64,000 nucleotides of DNA from Pseudomonas sp. KU26590 (GTDB lineage Bacteria; Pseudomonadota; Gammaproteobacteria; Pseudomonadales; Pseudomonadaceae). The position numbers and the translations under genes are program-made. The stretch's first letter is position 1. Each line of letters starts with the position of its first letter. Below the pieces are notes generated by a model. That model was not told where the DNA came from, ran no database searches, and saw only the letters and a program-made list of their open reading frames with translations. The DNA lies in the NCBI RefSeq assembly GCF_026153515.1, contig NZ_CP110644.1, forward strand, positions 1,141,001-1,205,000. The letters run 5' to 3'. Positions 32,447 to 41,058 of this stretch are shown one piece after another.

Positions 32447-33016
32447 TTGCCAAACGACAATCATGGCGATCAAAGCGGCGACAACAGCCTGAACGTAGGC
32501 GTCGGCGATTTCCGTGGCGCCAATGTGAACATCAGCCACAACGAGCGCCCCACGTTTACACCCGAGCAATTGCACATTGAGCGCCATCCGGCGTTTGGCG
32601 GGCGCAGTCTCGACAGCAAGAGTGTTTCCGTCTTCGGTTACATCACCGGGCTGGGCACCATGATCGGGCTGTACTTCACCCTGTTCCGGCCGCCCTTTGG
32701 CGAGCAGAGCTCGTGGTCAACATTCTTCATGTTTTCATTCATCGTCGCGGGTCTGGCCGTCGCACTGTCAGCCGCGCTTCGTCGACGCAAATTCGAGCAT
32801 TTCTTCGGCTCCCGGCACTATCTGGAGATCAGCAATACGGGGCGTCTTCGGGTCAATCGTCTGACCGCACAATGCCCGTGGTGCGGGTCGTTGATGCACC
32901 TGCGCCGCGTCGGCCCCAAGGAAGGCCCGCGTGACGATCAGTTCATCTGCGTGCGCAATCCGGCGCAGCACACCGTTCAACTCGACCCGACGGTGCTTCC
33001 TGATATCGAAGACTAA
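32447..33016 (+). CDS. Membrane protein with zinc-ribbon-like tail, unknown function
   Basis: I do not recognise this protein. From TTG at 32447 it has 189 residues; TTG is chosen because AGGAGA lies 7 bases before it. The N-terminus MPNDNHGDQSGDNSLNVGVG is Asn/Gly/Asp-rich. Two membrane helices follow (around YITGLGTMIGLYFTLF and FFMFSFIVAGLAVALSA), then a basic RRRKFEHF stretch. The cytosolic tail has CPWCG and, about 30 residues later, ICVRNPAQH, resembling a zinc ribbon. An ATG-type or other start upstream would add at least 22 residues without a good ribosome-binding site. It is convergent with pgi. Confidence 0.7.
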   Translation: MPNDNHGDQSGDNSLNVGVGDFRGANVNISHNERPTFTPEQLHIERHPAFGGRSLDSKSVSVFGYITGLGTMIGLYFTLFRPPFGEQSSWSTFFMFSFIVAGLAVALSAALRRRKFEHFFGSRHYLEISNTGRLRVNRLTAQCPWCGSLMHLRRVGPKEGPRDDQFICVRNPAQHTVQLDPTVLPDIED

Positions 33017-33029
33017 AACCCAGATGCAC

Positions 33030-33063
33030 GAAACCCGCTGCCTCGTGCGAGAGAGCGGGTTTC
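33030..33063. terminator. Bidirectional terminator between the membrane-protein gene and pgi
   Basis: GAAACCCGCT pairs with AGCGGGTTTC, with an additional inner CTC-GAG pairing. It lies between two convergent genes, 14 bases after one stop and 23 after the other. The U-tract is short (TTT) on both strands. Confidence 0.7.
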
Positions 33064-33085
33064 GAGGGTGTTACAGGACGGCAGA

Positions 33086-34750
33086 TCAGCCGCGGTGACG
33101 ACCGCGGAAGTAGCTGATCAGGCCCTGGGTCGACGCGTCTTCAGCGGCAGTTTCGTCGGTGCCGACAAGGCGGCTGTAAACGCTTTTGCCCAGCTCCTTG
33201 CCCAGCTCAACACCCCATTGGTCGAAGGCGTTAGTGCCCCAGACCACGCTTTGCACGAACACTTTGTGCTCGTACATCGCGACCAGTGCGCCCAGGCGGC
33301 GAGGGCTGATGCGCTCGACGACAATGGTGTTGCTCGGACGGTTGCCCGGAATGACCTTGTGCGGCGCAACACGCTGCACTTCTTCTTCCGGTACGCCCTT
33401 GGCGCGCAGTTCGGCCTCCGCTTCGGGGCGGGTTTTACCCTGCATCAAGGCCTGGCTCTGGGACAGGCAGTTGGCGTACAGCCACTGATGGTGGTCAGAC
33501 ACCGGGTTGAAACTGACGATCGGCACGATGAAGTCGGCCGGGATCATCTGGGTGCCTTGGTGCAGCAACTGGTGATAAGCATGCTGACCGTTCGCGCCGA
33601 CGCCACCCCAGATGACCGGGCCCGTGTCGGTTTTGACCGGCACGCCGTCCTGGCGAACGCTCTTGCCGTTGGATTCCATGTCCAGCTGTTGCAGGTGCTT
33701 GGTGATGTTGCGCAGGTAGTGGTCGTACGGCAGGATCGCGTGGCTTTGCGCGTCCCAGAAATTGCCGTACCAGATACCCAGCAACCCCAGCAGCACCGGC
33801 ATGTTCTCTTCGAACTCGGCGTTCTGGAAGTGCTGATCCATGGTGTAGGCGCCGGACAACAGCTCCTTGAAGTTGGACATGCCGATCGCCAGCGCGATAG
33901 GCAGACCGATGGCCGACCACAGCGAGTAACGGCCGCCGACCCAGTCCCACATCGGGAAGATGTTCTCTTCACGAATGCCGAACGCAACGGCGGCGGCGTT
34001 GTTGCTCGACACCGCGATGAAGTGGCGATACAGCTCGGCCTCGGACCCGCCCTGGGCGAGGTACCAGGCGCGGGCAGCGGTGGCGTTCTTCAGGGTTTCG
34101 AGGGTGGTGAAGGTTTTGGACGACACGATGAACAGCGTGGTTTCGGCTCGCAGCTTCTGAGTCAGCTCGTGCAACTCGGTGCCGTCGATGTTCGCCAGGT
34201 AATGGCAGCGAACGCCTTTCTGCGCGTAGGACAACAGCGCTTCGGACACCAGCTCAGGGCCAAGGAACGAGCCGCCGATGCCGATATTGACCACGTCGGT
34301 GATCGGCTTTTCGGTGTAGCCGCGCCACAGACCGTCGTGGATGCGTCCCACCAGATCAGTCATCTGGTTCAGCACTTTGTGCACTTCCGGCATCACGTTG
34401 ACGCCGTTGACCAGCAACTTGTCGCCAACCGGCCGACGCAACGCGGTGTGCAGTGCAGGGCGACCTTCCGAAGCGTTGACCAGTTCGCCGTCGTACTGCG
34501 CCTTGATGGCTTCTTTCAGGCCGACTTCATTGGCCAGATTGACCAGCAACTGACGGGTCTCGGCAGTGATCAGGTTCTTCGAGTAGTCGAGAAACAGACC
34601 GGCACTGCTGAGCGTGAATTCGTTGAAACGCTTCGGGTCTGCGTTGAACGCTTCGCGCATGCTGAAATTCTGCATCGCTTCGCGGTGATCTTTGAGCGCC
34701 TGCCAGGCGGGCAGGGTAGTGACGTCATGAGGAGTGCGGTAGTACGCCAT
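33086..34750 (-). CDS. pgi: Glucose-6-phosphate isomerase
   Basis: The 554-residue cytosolic enzyme interconverts glucose-6-phosphate and fructose-6-phosphate; the length matches bacterial Pgi. Family signatures seen include [30 protein letters not shown] and the C-terminal [12 protein letters not shown]. The chosen start [10 protein letters not shown] has AGGAAA about 10 bases upstream; an upstream in-frame ATG at 34810 adds 20 unconserved-looking residues. In pseudomonads, which lack phosphofructokinase, it serves mainly gluconeogenesis and the Entner-Doudoroff cycle. A 345-base gap separates it from panC, so it probably has its own promoter. Confidence 0.95.
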   Translation of the reverse strand: MAYYRTPHDVTTLPAWQALKDHREAMQNFSMREAFNADPKRFNEFTLSSAGLFLDYSKNLITAETRQLLVNLANEVGLKEAIKAQYDGELVNASEGRPALHTALRRPVGDKLLVNGVNVMPEVHKVLNQMTDLVGRIHDGLWRGYTEKPITDVVNIGIGGSFLGPELVSEALLSYAQKGVRCHYLANIDGTELHELTQKLRAETTLFIVSSKTFTTLETLKNATAARAWYLAQGGSEAELYRHFIAVSSNNAAAVAFGIREENIFPMWDWVGGRYSLWSAIGLPIALAIGMSNFKELLSGAYTMDQHFQNAEFEENMPVLLGLLGIWYGNFWDAQSHAILPYDHYLRNITKHLQQLDMESNGKSVRQDGVPVKTDTGPVIWGGVGANGQHAYHQLLHQGTQMIPADFIVPIVSFNPVSDHHQWLYANCLSQSQALMQGKTRPEAEAELRAKGVPEEEVQRVAPHKVIPGNRPSNTIVVERISPRRLGALVAMYEHKVFVQSVVWGTNAFDQWGVELGKELGKSVYSRLVGTDETAAEDASTQGLISYFRGRHRG

Positions 34751-35095
34751 CGCTGCGGGTTTCCTTGTACTTGAACTGCCTTTTGGACACTGAAAAGCAG
34801 GATTTGACATGAATTCGTGGGTGCATCAGAGACTAGTCCCCGGCAACGCTAATGTCTGCGCCTTGCTTTACCTTTGCTCGGTACTTTTTCTCACAGAGTA
34901 GAGTTGCTGGTCTGACACGAACTGTATCGGTATGGCATTGCGGGTCTGGCTAAGTTCATCGCCAGCGCCCTGCGAAGGCCAACGCCTGCGCTGCACAACC
35001 GGTTTCGCGCAGTGAGCATAGGCGTAGATGGTGATCCGATCACGTGACTTTTGCTTTACACGTGACCGGACGCATCCTTCATCCGGGTGGGCAGG
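34751..35095. promoter_or_regulatory. pgi upstream region with paired CACGTGAC repeats
   Basis: The gap between panC and pgi (both minus strand) holds no gene. CACGTGAC occurs twice as direct repeats, at 35041-35048 and 35059-35066, a period of 18 bases. This could be a regulator site, but I cannot name the factor. CCGGA/TCCGG at 35065-35085 could form a weak hairpin beyond panC. Confidence 0.4.
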
Positions 35096-35947
35096 CTATT
35101 CCTGGACCAGGTGCAGGTTGTCGATCAGGCGCGTCTTGCCCATGAACGCCGCGCCCAGCACCACCAGATCATGATCATCCGGCGTCGCAGGGCGCAGGCT
35201 GACGGCATTGCGAATCTCCAGATAATCAGGACGAAAGCCCGCGGCTTCGAGGGCTTTGACGCCATCGCTGATCAACTGCTCATGATTCTGCTCCCCATTG
35301 TGCAGTGCCGCGCCGATGTGTTTGATCACGCGGTACAGCGCAGGCGCTGCAGCGCGCTGCTCTTCGGTCAGGTAGCCATTGCGCGACGACAGTGCCAGGC
35401 CATCGGCGGCACGCACGGTGGGTTCGCCGATGATTTGAATGGGCATGTTCAGGTCACGCACCAGCGCATTGACCACTGCCAGTTGCTGGAAATCCTTCTG
35501 ACCGAAAATCGCGATGTCCGGCTGCACCATGTTGAACAGCTTGCTGACCACCGTCGAAACGCCGTCGAAGTGACCCGGACGGCTGCCGCCACACAGACCT
35601 TCAGACACCACCGGCACGCGCACGATGGTCTGATCGGCCATGCCATGGGGGTACATTTCTTCGACCGTCGGCGTAAACAGCAGGTGGCAACCGGCCTGAA
35701 GCAATTGTTCCTGATCGGCGGCCAGGGTGCGCGGGTAGGACGCGAGGTCTTCGTTGGGACCGAACTGAAGCGGGTTGACGAAGATGCTGGCGATAACGAA
35801 ATCAGCGCGTTGAACGGCTTTGGTGACCAAAGCGATATGGCCGCTGTGCAGGTTGCCCATTGTGGGCACCAGTGCGATGCGCTTGCCCTCGCTGCGTGCG
35901 CGGGCGACGACGGCGCGCAACTCGCGAACGGTTTTAACTGTGTTCAT
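35096..35947 (-). CDS. panC: Pantothenate synthetase
   Basis: This 283-residue cytosolic enzyme joins pantoate and beta-alanine using ATP. Visible motifs are the HIGH-like [11 protein letters not shown], the pantoate/ATP-binding FGQKDFQQL and the KMSKS-like ALSSRNGYL, all typical of PanC. Its ATG overlaps the panB stop by 4 bases (ATGA), so the pair is coupled. It is the last gene of the pcnB-folK-panB-panC run. panD, needed to make beta-alanine, is not in the window. Confidence 0.96.
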   Translation of the reverse strand: MNTVKTVRELRAVVARARSEGKRIALVPTMGNLHSGHIALVTKAVQRADFVIASIFVNPLQFGPNEDLASYPRTLAADQEQLLQAGCHLLFTPTVEEMYPHGMADQTIVRVPVVSEGLCGGSRPGHFDGVSTVVSKLFNMVQPDIAIFGQKDFQQLAVVNALVRDLNMPIQIIGEPTVRAADGLALSSRNGYLTEEQRAAAPALYRVIKHIGAALHNGEQNHEQLISDGVKALEAAGFRPDYLEIRNAVSLRPATPDDHDLVVLGAAFMGKTRLIDNLHLVQE

Positions 35948-36744
35948 GCCGAGAATCCGTGTTCTGGAGCGGGGAAGCTGACGTCCTTGACCGCGCTGAC
36001 ATACGCCGCGATCGCCGACTGAATGTCCGGCTGACCGGCCATGAAATTCTTCACGAACTTGGGCACACGGCCGCTGATCGACAGCCCGAGCATGTCGTGA
36101 AGCACCAGCACCTGACCGTCTGTGGCGCTGCCGGCGCCAATCCCGATCACCGGAATCTTCACGGCGTGGGTGATTTCCTGGGCCAATTCACTCGGCACGC
36201 ACTCCAGCAGAATCATCGCGGCGCCGGCCTGTTCAAGGGTAATTGCGTCGGCCCGCATTTGCCGCGCCTGCGACTCCTGACGACCCTGCACTTTATAGCC
36301 ACCCAGCACGTTGACCGCCTGAGGCGTCAGGCCCATGTGCGCACAGACGGGAACGCCGCGTTCGGCGAGCAGCCGGATCGAGTCGGCAAGCCACGCCGCG
36401 CCCTCGATCTTGACCATGTGTGCGCCCGCTTGCATCAGCATGGCACTGTTGGCGAAGGTCTGCTCGGGAGTGGCGTAGGACATGAACGGCAGATCCACCA
36501 GAATCAGCGCGCCCTGGTTGCCGCGTTTGACGCCGGCCACGTGGTACGCCATTTCAGCGGTGGTGACGGGCAGCGTGCTGTCATGGCCCTGAAGGACCAT
36601 GCCCAGCGAGTCGCCGACCAGCAGCACTTCCACGCCGGCCTGGCTGGCGGTGTGGGCAAAAGTCGCGTCGTAGCAGGTCAGCATGGTGATTTTTTCACCT
36701 TTTTGCTTCAGAGCCAGCAGGGACGTAACGGTAATATCGGGCAT
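35944..36744 (-). CDS. panB: Ketopantoate hydroxymethyltransferase
   Basis: This 266-residue enzyme transfers a hydroxymethyl group from methylene-tetrahydrofolate to alpha-ketoisovalerate, the first step to pantoate. Diagnostic stretches are [17 protein letters not shown] (metal-binding aspartates), VKIEGA and the catalytic glutamate region ILLECVP. A ribosome-binding GAGGAC lies 6 bases before the ATG. It is coupled to panC. About 210 bases separate it from folK, so an extra promoter is possible. Its substrate ketoisovalerate also comes from the ilv pathway encoded at 58-61 kb. Confidence 0.96.
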   Translation of the reverse strand: MPDITVTSLLALKQKGEKITMLTCYDATFAHTASQAGVEVLLVGDSLGMVLQGHDSTLPVTTAEMAYHVAGVKRGNQGALILVDLPFMSYATPEQTFANSAMLMQAGAHMVKIEGAAWLADSIRLLAERGVPVCAHMGLTPQAVNVLGGYKVQGRQESQARQMRADAITLEQAGAAMILLECVPSELAQEITHAVKIPVIGIGAGSATDGQVLVLHDMLGLSISGRVPKFVKNFMAGQPDIQSAIAAYVSAVKDVSFPAPEHGFSA

Positions 36745-36954
36745 GGAAAGTCCTCATTCAGGCGCTGTGAATACTGCGGCGAGCAACGCGTGATTCATCT
36801 TGGGAGGCAGGCACATCGTCGTTTCGCGATGTTTGCAACGGCCTGATCCGCGCCTTGTGGCCGGTCGTCCGGCTTTGGGACGCTTATCTTCGTGAGGAGG
36901 GGGCGGGAAGTCAATTCCGGGTGTTGCCGGTTTCAACGTGCCTGCAGAGCGGCG

Positions 36955-37437
36955 TCAGCTCGGCAATCGTTCCAGGCCTTCGAAGGGGCACTGGGCAAGC
37001 AGCTCATTCAGCGCGCGGCCATCAGCCAGGATGATCCCAGGCGCCAGTTCGGCCAGCGGATACAGCACAAACGCGCGCACCTGCATCTGATAATGCGGCA
37101 CCTTCAGTCGCGGCTCATCGATAAGCCAATCGCCGAACAGCAGGATGTCGAGGTCCAGCGTGCGCGGCCCCCAGCGTTCGAGGCGCTCTCGGCCCTGATC
37201 GTTTTCAATGCCTTGCAAGGCGTCGAGCAGCGCCAGCGGGGGGAGCGAGGTGTCGAGCGCAGCAACCGCGTTGGTGTAACGCGGCTGACCCGGCAAGAGC
37301 GAGTCGCTGACATAAAAAGAGGAAACGCCTGACAGACTGCTCTGCGGCAAAAGGCCCATGGCCTTGATCGCTTCGCGCAACTGTTCGGCGGGGTCGGCCA
37401 GGTTGCTGCCCAGGCCGACATAAACGCGCTCGATCAT
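36955..37437 (-). CDS. folK: HPPK, folate biosynthesis pyrophosphokinase
   Basis: The 160-residue enzyme transfers pyrophosphate from ATP to 6-hydroxymethyl-7,8-dihydropterin. Signatures are the N-terminal VYVGLGSNLADP, the family pattern around RWGPRTLDLDILLFGD with its metal-binding aspartates, and the C-terminal HPPK segment FVLYPLAELAP. It begins 6 bases after the pcnB stop, so the two genes are surely co-transcribed, as elsewhere in Pseudomonas. Confidence 0.95.
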   Translation of the reverse strand: MIERVYVGLGSNLADPAEQLREAIKAMGLLPQSSLSGVSSFYVSDSLLPGQPRYTNAVAALDTSLPPLALLDALQGIENDQGRERLERWGPRTLDLDILLFGDWLIDEPRLKVPHYQMQVRAFVLYPLAELAPGIILADGRALNELLAQCPFEGLERLPS

Positions 37438-37443
37438 CGGGTG

Positions 37444-38841
37444 TTATTCCGCTCCGTCGACACCGGCGCGTTTGCGCTTGCCGCTGCTGCTGCGACGACG
37501 TTTGCGCGGACCCTGGCCGGTGGCGTCGGGCTTGCTGCCCAGGTCACGAATCATGTCGCGACGTCCGGAGTCATTGGCGTCCTGATAGTCCGTCCACCAT
37601 TCACCCAGGCCGTCGGTTTCTTCGCCAGCGGACTCGCGCAGCAACAGGAAGTCGTACCCGGCACGGAAACGCGGGTTTTCCAGCAGCAGGTCGGCGCGTT
37701 TGCCCGAGCGGCGCGGCAGACGTTCCTGCATGTCCCAGATCTCGCGGATCGGCATGGTGAAGCGTTTCGGAATCGCGATCCGCTGGCACTGTTCGGTGAT
37801 CAGCTCGTGAGCCGCTTCCTGCATGGCCGGTATCGGCGGCATGCCGCGCTCTTGCAGACGCAGCACGCGGGCGGGCAGGGCAGGCCACAACAATGCGGCA
37901 AACAGGAACGCCGGCGTGACCGGTTTGTTCTGCTTGATGCGCAGATCGGTGTTGGCCAAGGCTTCGCTAATCAGCGTGTGGGTATAAGTCGGGTTGTCTT
38001 CCAGGGCTTTGGAACTGGCCGGGAACAGCGGCTCGAACAGTTCGAGATCGACGAGCATCTCGAACGTCGCTTCGGCGTAACCCGAGAGGAACAGCTTCAG
38101 CACTTCTTCAAACAGACGCGCCGAAGGGATGTCGCGCAGCATCGGCGCCAACGGGCGAATCGGCGTGGCACTGTGCTTCTCGATGCCGAAATCCAGCTTG
38201 GCGGCGAAACGCACGGCCCGCAACATGCGCACCGGGTCTTCCTTGTAACGCTGCTGTGGATCACCGATCAGACGAATCAGGCGATTGCGGATGTCGTGAA
38301 CGCCATTGGCGTAGTCGAGGACGCGCTCGGTGACCGGATCGTAATACAGGGCGTTGATCGTGAAGTCCCGACGCTGGGCGTCGTCTTCGAGGGTACCGTA
38401 GACGTTGTCACGCAGAATGCGCCCGCTCTCGTTGCGTGAAGACTGATTGCTGTCTTCATCGTCGTCGTCGATCGGGTGATTGGCGCGGAAGGTCGCGACT
38501 TCAATGATTTCACGGCCGAAATGGATGTGAACCAGCTTGAAGCGGCGGCCGATGATCCGGGCGTTGCGAAACTCGGCGCGGATCTGCTCGGGCGTGGCAC
38601 TGGTGGCGACGTCGAAATCCTTGGGCGTGATGCCGAGCATCATGTCCCGGACACAGCCGCCAACCAGATAGGCCTGGTAGCCGGCGGTCTGCAGGCGCTC
38701 GACGATGTTCACCGCATAGCGGCTGAATTGACTGCGTTGCAACGAATGCTGACTGCTGCTGAGCACTTCAGGCGTTGTGCGCACATGTTGCTGCGGCTTG
38801 CGCAGTGGGGAACGGAATGACTGGAACAGCTTCTTCAGCAT
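37444..38841 (-). CDS. pcnB: Poly(A) polymerase I
   Basis: The protein has 465 residues from the ATG at 38841 (MLKKLFQSFRSPLRK). It adds 3' poly(A) tails that target RNA for decay. The nucleotidyltransferase motif is seen as LVGGCVRDMMLGITPKDFD, followed by the RNA-binding domain region RRDFTINALYYDP, and a basic C-terminal tail (KRRRSSSGKRKRAG) that fits RNA binding. An ATG 72 bases upstream would add an unlikely leader; neither has a strong ribosome-binding site, so the start is moderately sure. It lies downstream of crcZ in the conserved cbrAB-crcZ-pcnB order. Confidence 0.94.
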   Translation of the reverse strand: MLKKLFQSFRSPLRKPQQHVRTTPEVLSSSQHSLQRSQFSRYAVNIVERLQTAGYQAYLVGGCVRDMMLGITPKDFDVATSATPEQIRAEFRNARIIGRRFKLVHIHFGREIIEVATFRANHPIDDDDEDSNQSSRNESGRILRDNVYGTLEDDAQRRDFTINALYYDPVTERVLDYANGVHDIRNRLIRLIGDPQQRYKEDPVRMLRAVRFAAKLDFGIEKHSATPIRPLAPMLRDIPSARLFEEVLKLFLSGYAEATFEMLVDLELFEPLFPASSKALEDNPTYTHTLISEALANTDLRIKQNKPVTPAFLFAALLWPALPARVLRLQERGMPPIPAMQEAAHELITEQCQRIAIPKRFTMPIREIWDMQERLPRRSGKRADLLLENPRFRAGYDFLLLRESAGEETDGLGEWWTDYQDANDSGRRDMIRDLGSKPDATGQGPRKRRRSSSGKRKRAGVDGAE

Positions 38842-39019
38842 GGGAGGCACTGTTTGAAGGAATATTCGGCCAATTTCGAAGAGTGACCGCACGATGGGCG
38901 GGGATTCTAGCATTTAGTCGAGGGATGGTGTAGGAAGCAGCGCGATGGGGGCGTATGGGAGCTTGATGCGGGGCGTAGCGCGGGGTGTTACGAAGGGCCG
39001 GAGCTTATTACAGATGCTA

Positions 39020-39385
39020 CTGGGGGAGCCGAAGCTCCCCCAAAGTGCGTGCTCTTATTTTTATTGTCTGATGGGCTTTTTATTATTGTTGACCGCCCAA
39101 TTCACGGCTTTCGCCTGTGAAACCTCCCAATCGGGAGTCAAGAGCAAACGGATTGCTTTGGTCGCTGTGCGGCAGTGATCTATCGATCCAACCAGTTCAG
39201 GCTCTACCTAAGGGTAGTTTTTGTTGTTCTCGGCCTGGTTGCGGGACAAGTCCCAAATGCAACGCCTCTCCAAAAGAATCAGTTAGCTGCGCCTCCGCCG
39301 TGTTGTTCTTGTTATGCGTGAGTCGTTTCGTCTTGTTTTTATTATGTTGGTGTTTCGGGTGACTGATTTTTGTTGTTCTTGTACG
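39020..39385 (-). ncRNA. crcZ: CrcZ small RNA, Hfq/Crc decoy
   Basis: The gap between cbrB and pcnB is where CrcZ lies in pseudomonads. On the minus strand a sigma-54 promoter predicts a start near 39385, and a strong GC hairpin near 39022 gives an RNA of about 365 nt. Six A-rich (AAnAAnAA-like) motifs are spread along it: about 39366-39382, 39327-39353, 39300-39316, 39216-39232, 39075-39092 and 39052-39070 (for example AAGAACAACAAAAA). Such motifs bind Hfq with Crc and so relieve translational repression of catabolic genes. The plus-strand frames here are not genes. The ends are estimates. Confidence 0.93.
39022..39041 (-). terminator. Hairpin at the 3' end of crcZ
   Basis: On the minus strand the sequence is GGGGGAGC, a TTCG tetraloop, then GCTCCCCC: 8 GC-rich pairs with an extra-stable loop. 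There is no U-tract downstream, so the exact 3' end is uncertain. Confidence 0.7.
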
Positions 39386-39392
39386 AATACCT

Positions 39393-39411
39393 ATAGCAGT
39401 ACCTGTGCCAA
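39393..39411 (-). promoter_or_regulatory. Sigma-54 (-24/-12) promoter of crcZ
   Basis: Read on the minus strand the sequence is TTGGCACAGGTACTGCTA, with GG at 39409-39408, exactly ten bases, then GC at 39397-39396. It matches the consensus TGGCAC-N5-TGCW closely. Transcription should start near 39385. CbrB, encoded just upstream, is the expected activator. Confidence 0.9.
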
Positions 39412-39480
39412 CTTTTGCAAAACGTGCTGCACGCCGCTGAAATCAAGGGTGTGGCAAATTGACGCTATTTTGCGCGGACG

Positions 39481-39520
39481 AAAAAAAACCGGGGTTCGTT
39501 ACCGTACGCCCCGGTTTTGT
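39481..39520 (-). terminator. Intrinsic terminator of cbrB
   Basis: On the minus strand AACCGGGG pairs with CCCCGGTT across a 14-base loop, followed by a run of T residues (39488-39481). It separates cbrB from the crcZ promoter. Confidence 0.9.
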
Positions 39521-39544
39521 TACGTCACCCTCTTCGAGGTAACA
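39518..39544 (-). promoter_or_regulatory. Probable CbrB binding site upstream of crcZ
   Basis: A perfect inverted repeat TGTTAC-N15-GTAACA lies about 110-135 bases upstream of the crcZ -24 element, a usual distance for a sigma-54 enhancer site. I recall CbrB boxes with TGTTAC/GTAACA arms in P. putida; the assignment rests on that resemblance and position. Confidence 0.7.
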
Positions 39545-39596
39545 GTTTTTTCACATTCCCCGTAACCCGCGTGCCAGAGCCCGCGCAGGGATGCGC

Positions 39597-41036
39597 TCAC
39601 GTTTCGCTGGCCACTCCGGTCTTGCGTCGCGGGATGCCCAGGCGTTGACGACGCTCCCACAGGCACTTGCGGCTGACGCCCAGCTTGCGAGCCAGTTCGG
39701 TTTCGGTCATGTGGTCCTGATGCTCCAGAACGAAGTGCTGGAAATAGTCCTCCAGCGACAGGTCCTCGGTTGGCTCGCCGGCGGTGGAACTCGACGAGCC
39801 TGACGTCTGCGGTGCAAGGCCGATGAACTCGTTGACGTCAAGGTCGCTCAGCTCGATATCGATGCCCAGCAGCTCTGCGGAGATGTCCGGGCTTTCACAC
39901 AGGATTACTGCGCGCTCGACGGCGTTCTCCAGCTCCCGCACGTTACCTGGCCACGAATAGTGTCGAATCGCTTGCTCGGCATCCGGTGCGAAACGCAGGT
40001 CATTACGACCGGCCTTGAGGCTTTGCCGCGCCAGAAACGCATTGGCGATTTCATTGACGTCCGCGCCGCGTTCACGCAATGCGGGCAGTTTCAGCGCGAT
40101 CACGTGCAGGCGGTAGTACAAGTCTTCACGGAACTGGCCGACTTTGGCCAGGCTCTTGAGGTCGCGGTGAGTCGCTGCGATGAGGCGCACGTCGACTTTC
40201 TGCGACTGGACCGAGCCCACCCGGCGAATCTCGCCTTCTTGCAAAACGCGCAGAAGTCTCGCCTGAGCTTCCAGCGGTAGCTCGCCGATCTCGTCGAGGA
40301 AGAGGGTGCCGCCGTCCGCCGCTTCCACGAGACCGGCCCGACCGGCGCTGGCACCGGTGAACGCACCTTTCTCGTGGCCGAACAGCTCGGATTCGATGAG
40401 AGATTCAGGAATCGCCGCGCAGTTGACCGAAATCATCGGCGCCTTGGCGCGACGCGAGAGGTTGTGCAGCGCGCGGGCCACCAATTCCTTGCCCGTGCCG
40501 GACTCGCCCTGAATCAATACGTTGGAGTCCGTCGGCGCGACTTTGCGGATCTTGCTGTACATGTCCTGCATCGGCGGGCATGAGCCGATGATGCCGATCT
40601 CGCCGTTGCTGTTGTCCGGACCGGCCTTGTCATTGGGCGCCGTCTTGCTGCTGGCGGCGCGTTCGGCCTGCATGCTTTGCAGCGTCTGGCGATCACGCAG
40701 GATGCGCGAGACGGCCTGAAGCATTTCGTCGTGGTCGAAGGGTTTGGCGATGTAATCCACCGCGCCCATTTTCATCGAGTCCACGGCCGAGCGCAGGCTG
40801 GCGTAACTGGTCATGATCAGCACCGGCTTACCCTGGCCGAGCTTGATCAGCTCTGTGCCGGGGGCGCCGGGCAGGCGTAAATCGCTGACGATCAGGTCAA
40901 ACGAGGGGATGCTGAAACGTTCCTGAGCTTCCTGCACGGATCCGGCTTCGCTGACCTGGTACTGATTACGTTCCAACAGTCGACGCAGGGCGGAGCGGAT
41001 GATGGTTTCGTCTTCCACGATCAAAATGTGAGGCAT
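39597..41036 (-). CDS. cbrB: CbrB, sigma-54-dependent response regulator
   Basis: The 479-residue protein has three domains. A receiver has phospho-acceptor D52 (IVSDLRLPG) and lysine in YIAKPFD. An AAA+ sigma-54 activation domain has Walker A GESGTGKE near 177, the sigma-54 contact loop GAFTGA near 225 and Walker [13 protein letters not shown] near 250. A Fis-type helix-turn-helix lies at the C-terminus ([19 protein letters not shown]). With CbrA it senses carbon/nitrogen status and drives crcZ and amino-acid catabolism genes. It starts 22 bases after the cbrA stop and is in the same operon. Confidence 0.96.
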   Translation of the reverse strand: MPHILIVEDETIIRSALRRLLERNQYQVSEAGSVQEAQERFSIPSFDLIVSDLRLPGAPGTELIKLGQGKPVLIMTSYASLRSAVDSMKMGAVDYIAKPFDHDEMLQAVSRILRDRQTLQSMQAERAASSKTAPNDKAGPDNSNGEIGIIGSCPPMQDMYSKIRKVAPTDSNVLIQGESGTGKELVARALHNLSRRAKAPMISVNCAAIPESLIESELFGHEKGAFTGASAGRAGLVEAADGGTLFLDEIGELPLEAQARLLRVLQEGEIRRVGSVQSQKVDVRLIAATHRDLKSLAKVGQFREDLYYRLHVIALKLPALRERGADVNEIANAFLARQSLKAGRNDLRFAPDAEQAIRHYSWPGNVRELENAVERAVILCESPDISAELLGIDIELSDLDVNEFIGLAPQTSGSSSSTAGEPTEDLSLEDYFQHFVLEHQDHMTETELARKLGVSRKCLWERRQRLGIPRRKTGVASET

Positions 41037-41058
41037 TGATTCGGTTCTCTCGACGGTC

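Noticed and set aside
33068..34774. 568-codon plus-strand frame opposite pgi
   Set aside because: Antisense to a clear Pgi and without any recognisable motif.
38945..39565. Plus-strand small proteins in the cbrB-pcnB gap
   Set aside because: They run antisense to CrcZ; their Leu/Phe/Val-rich products come from the T-rich complement of the A-rich motifs.
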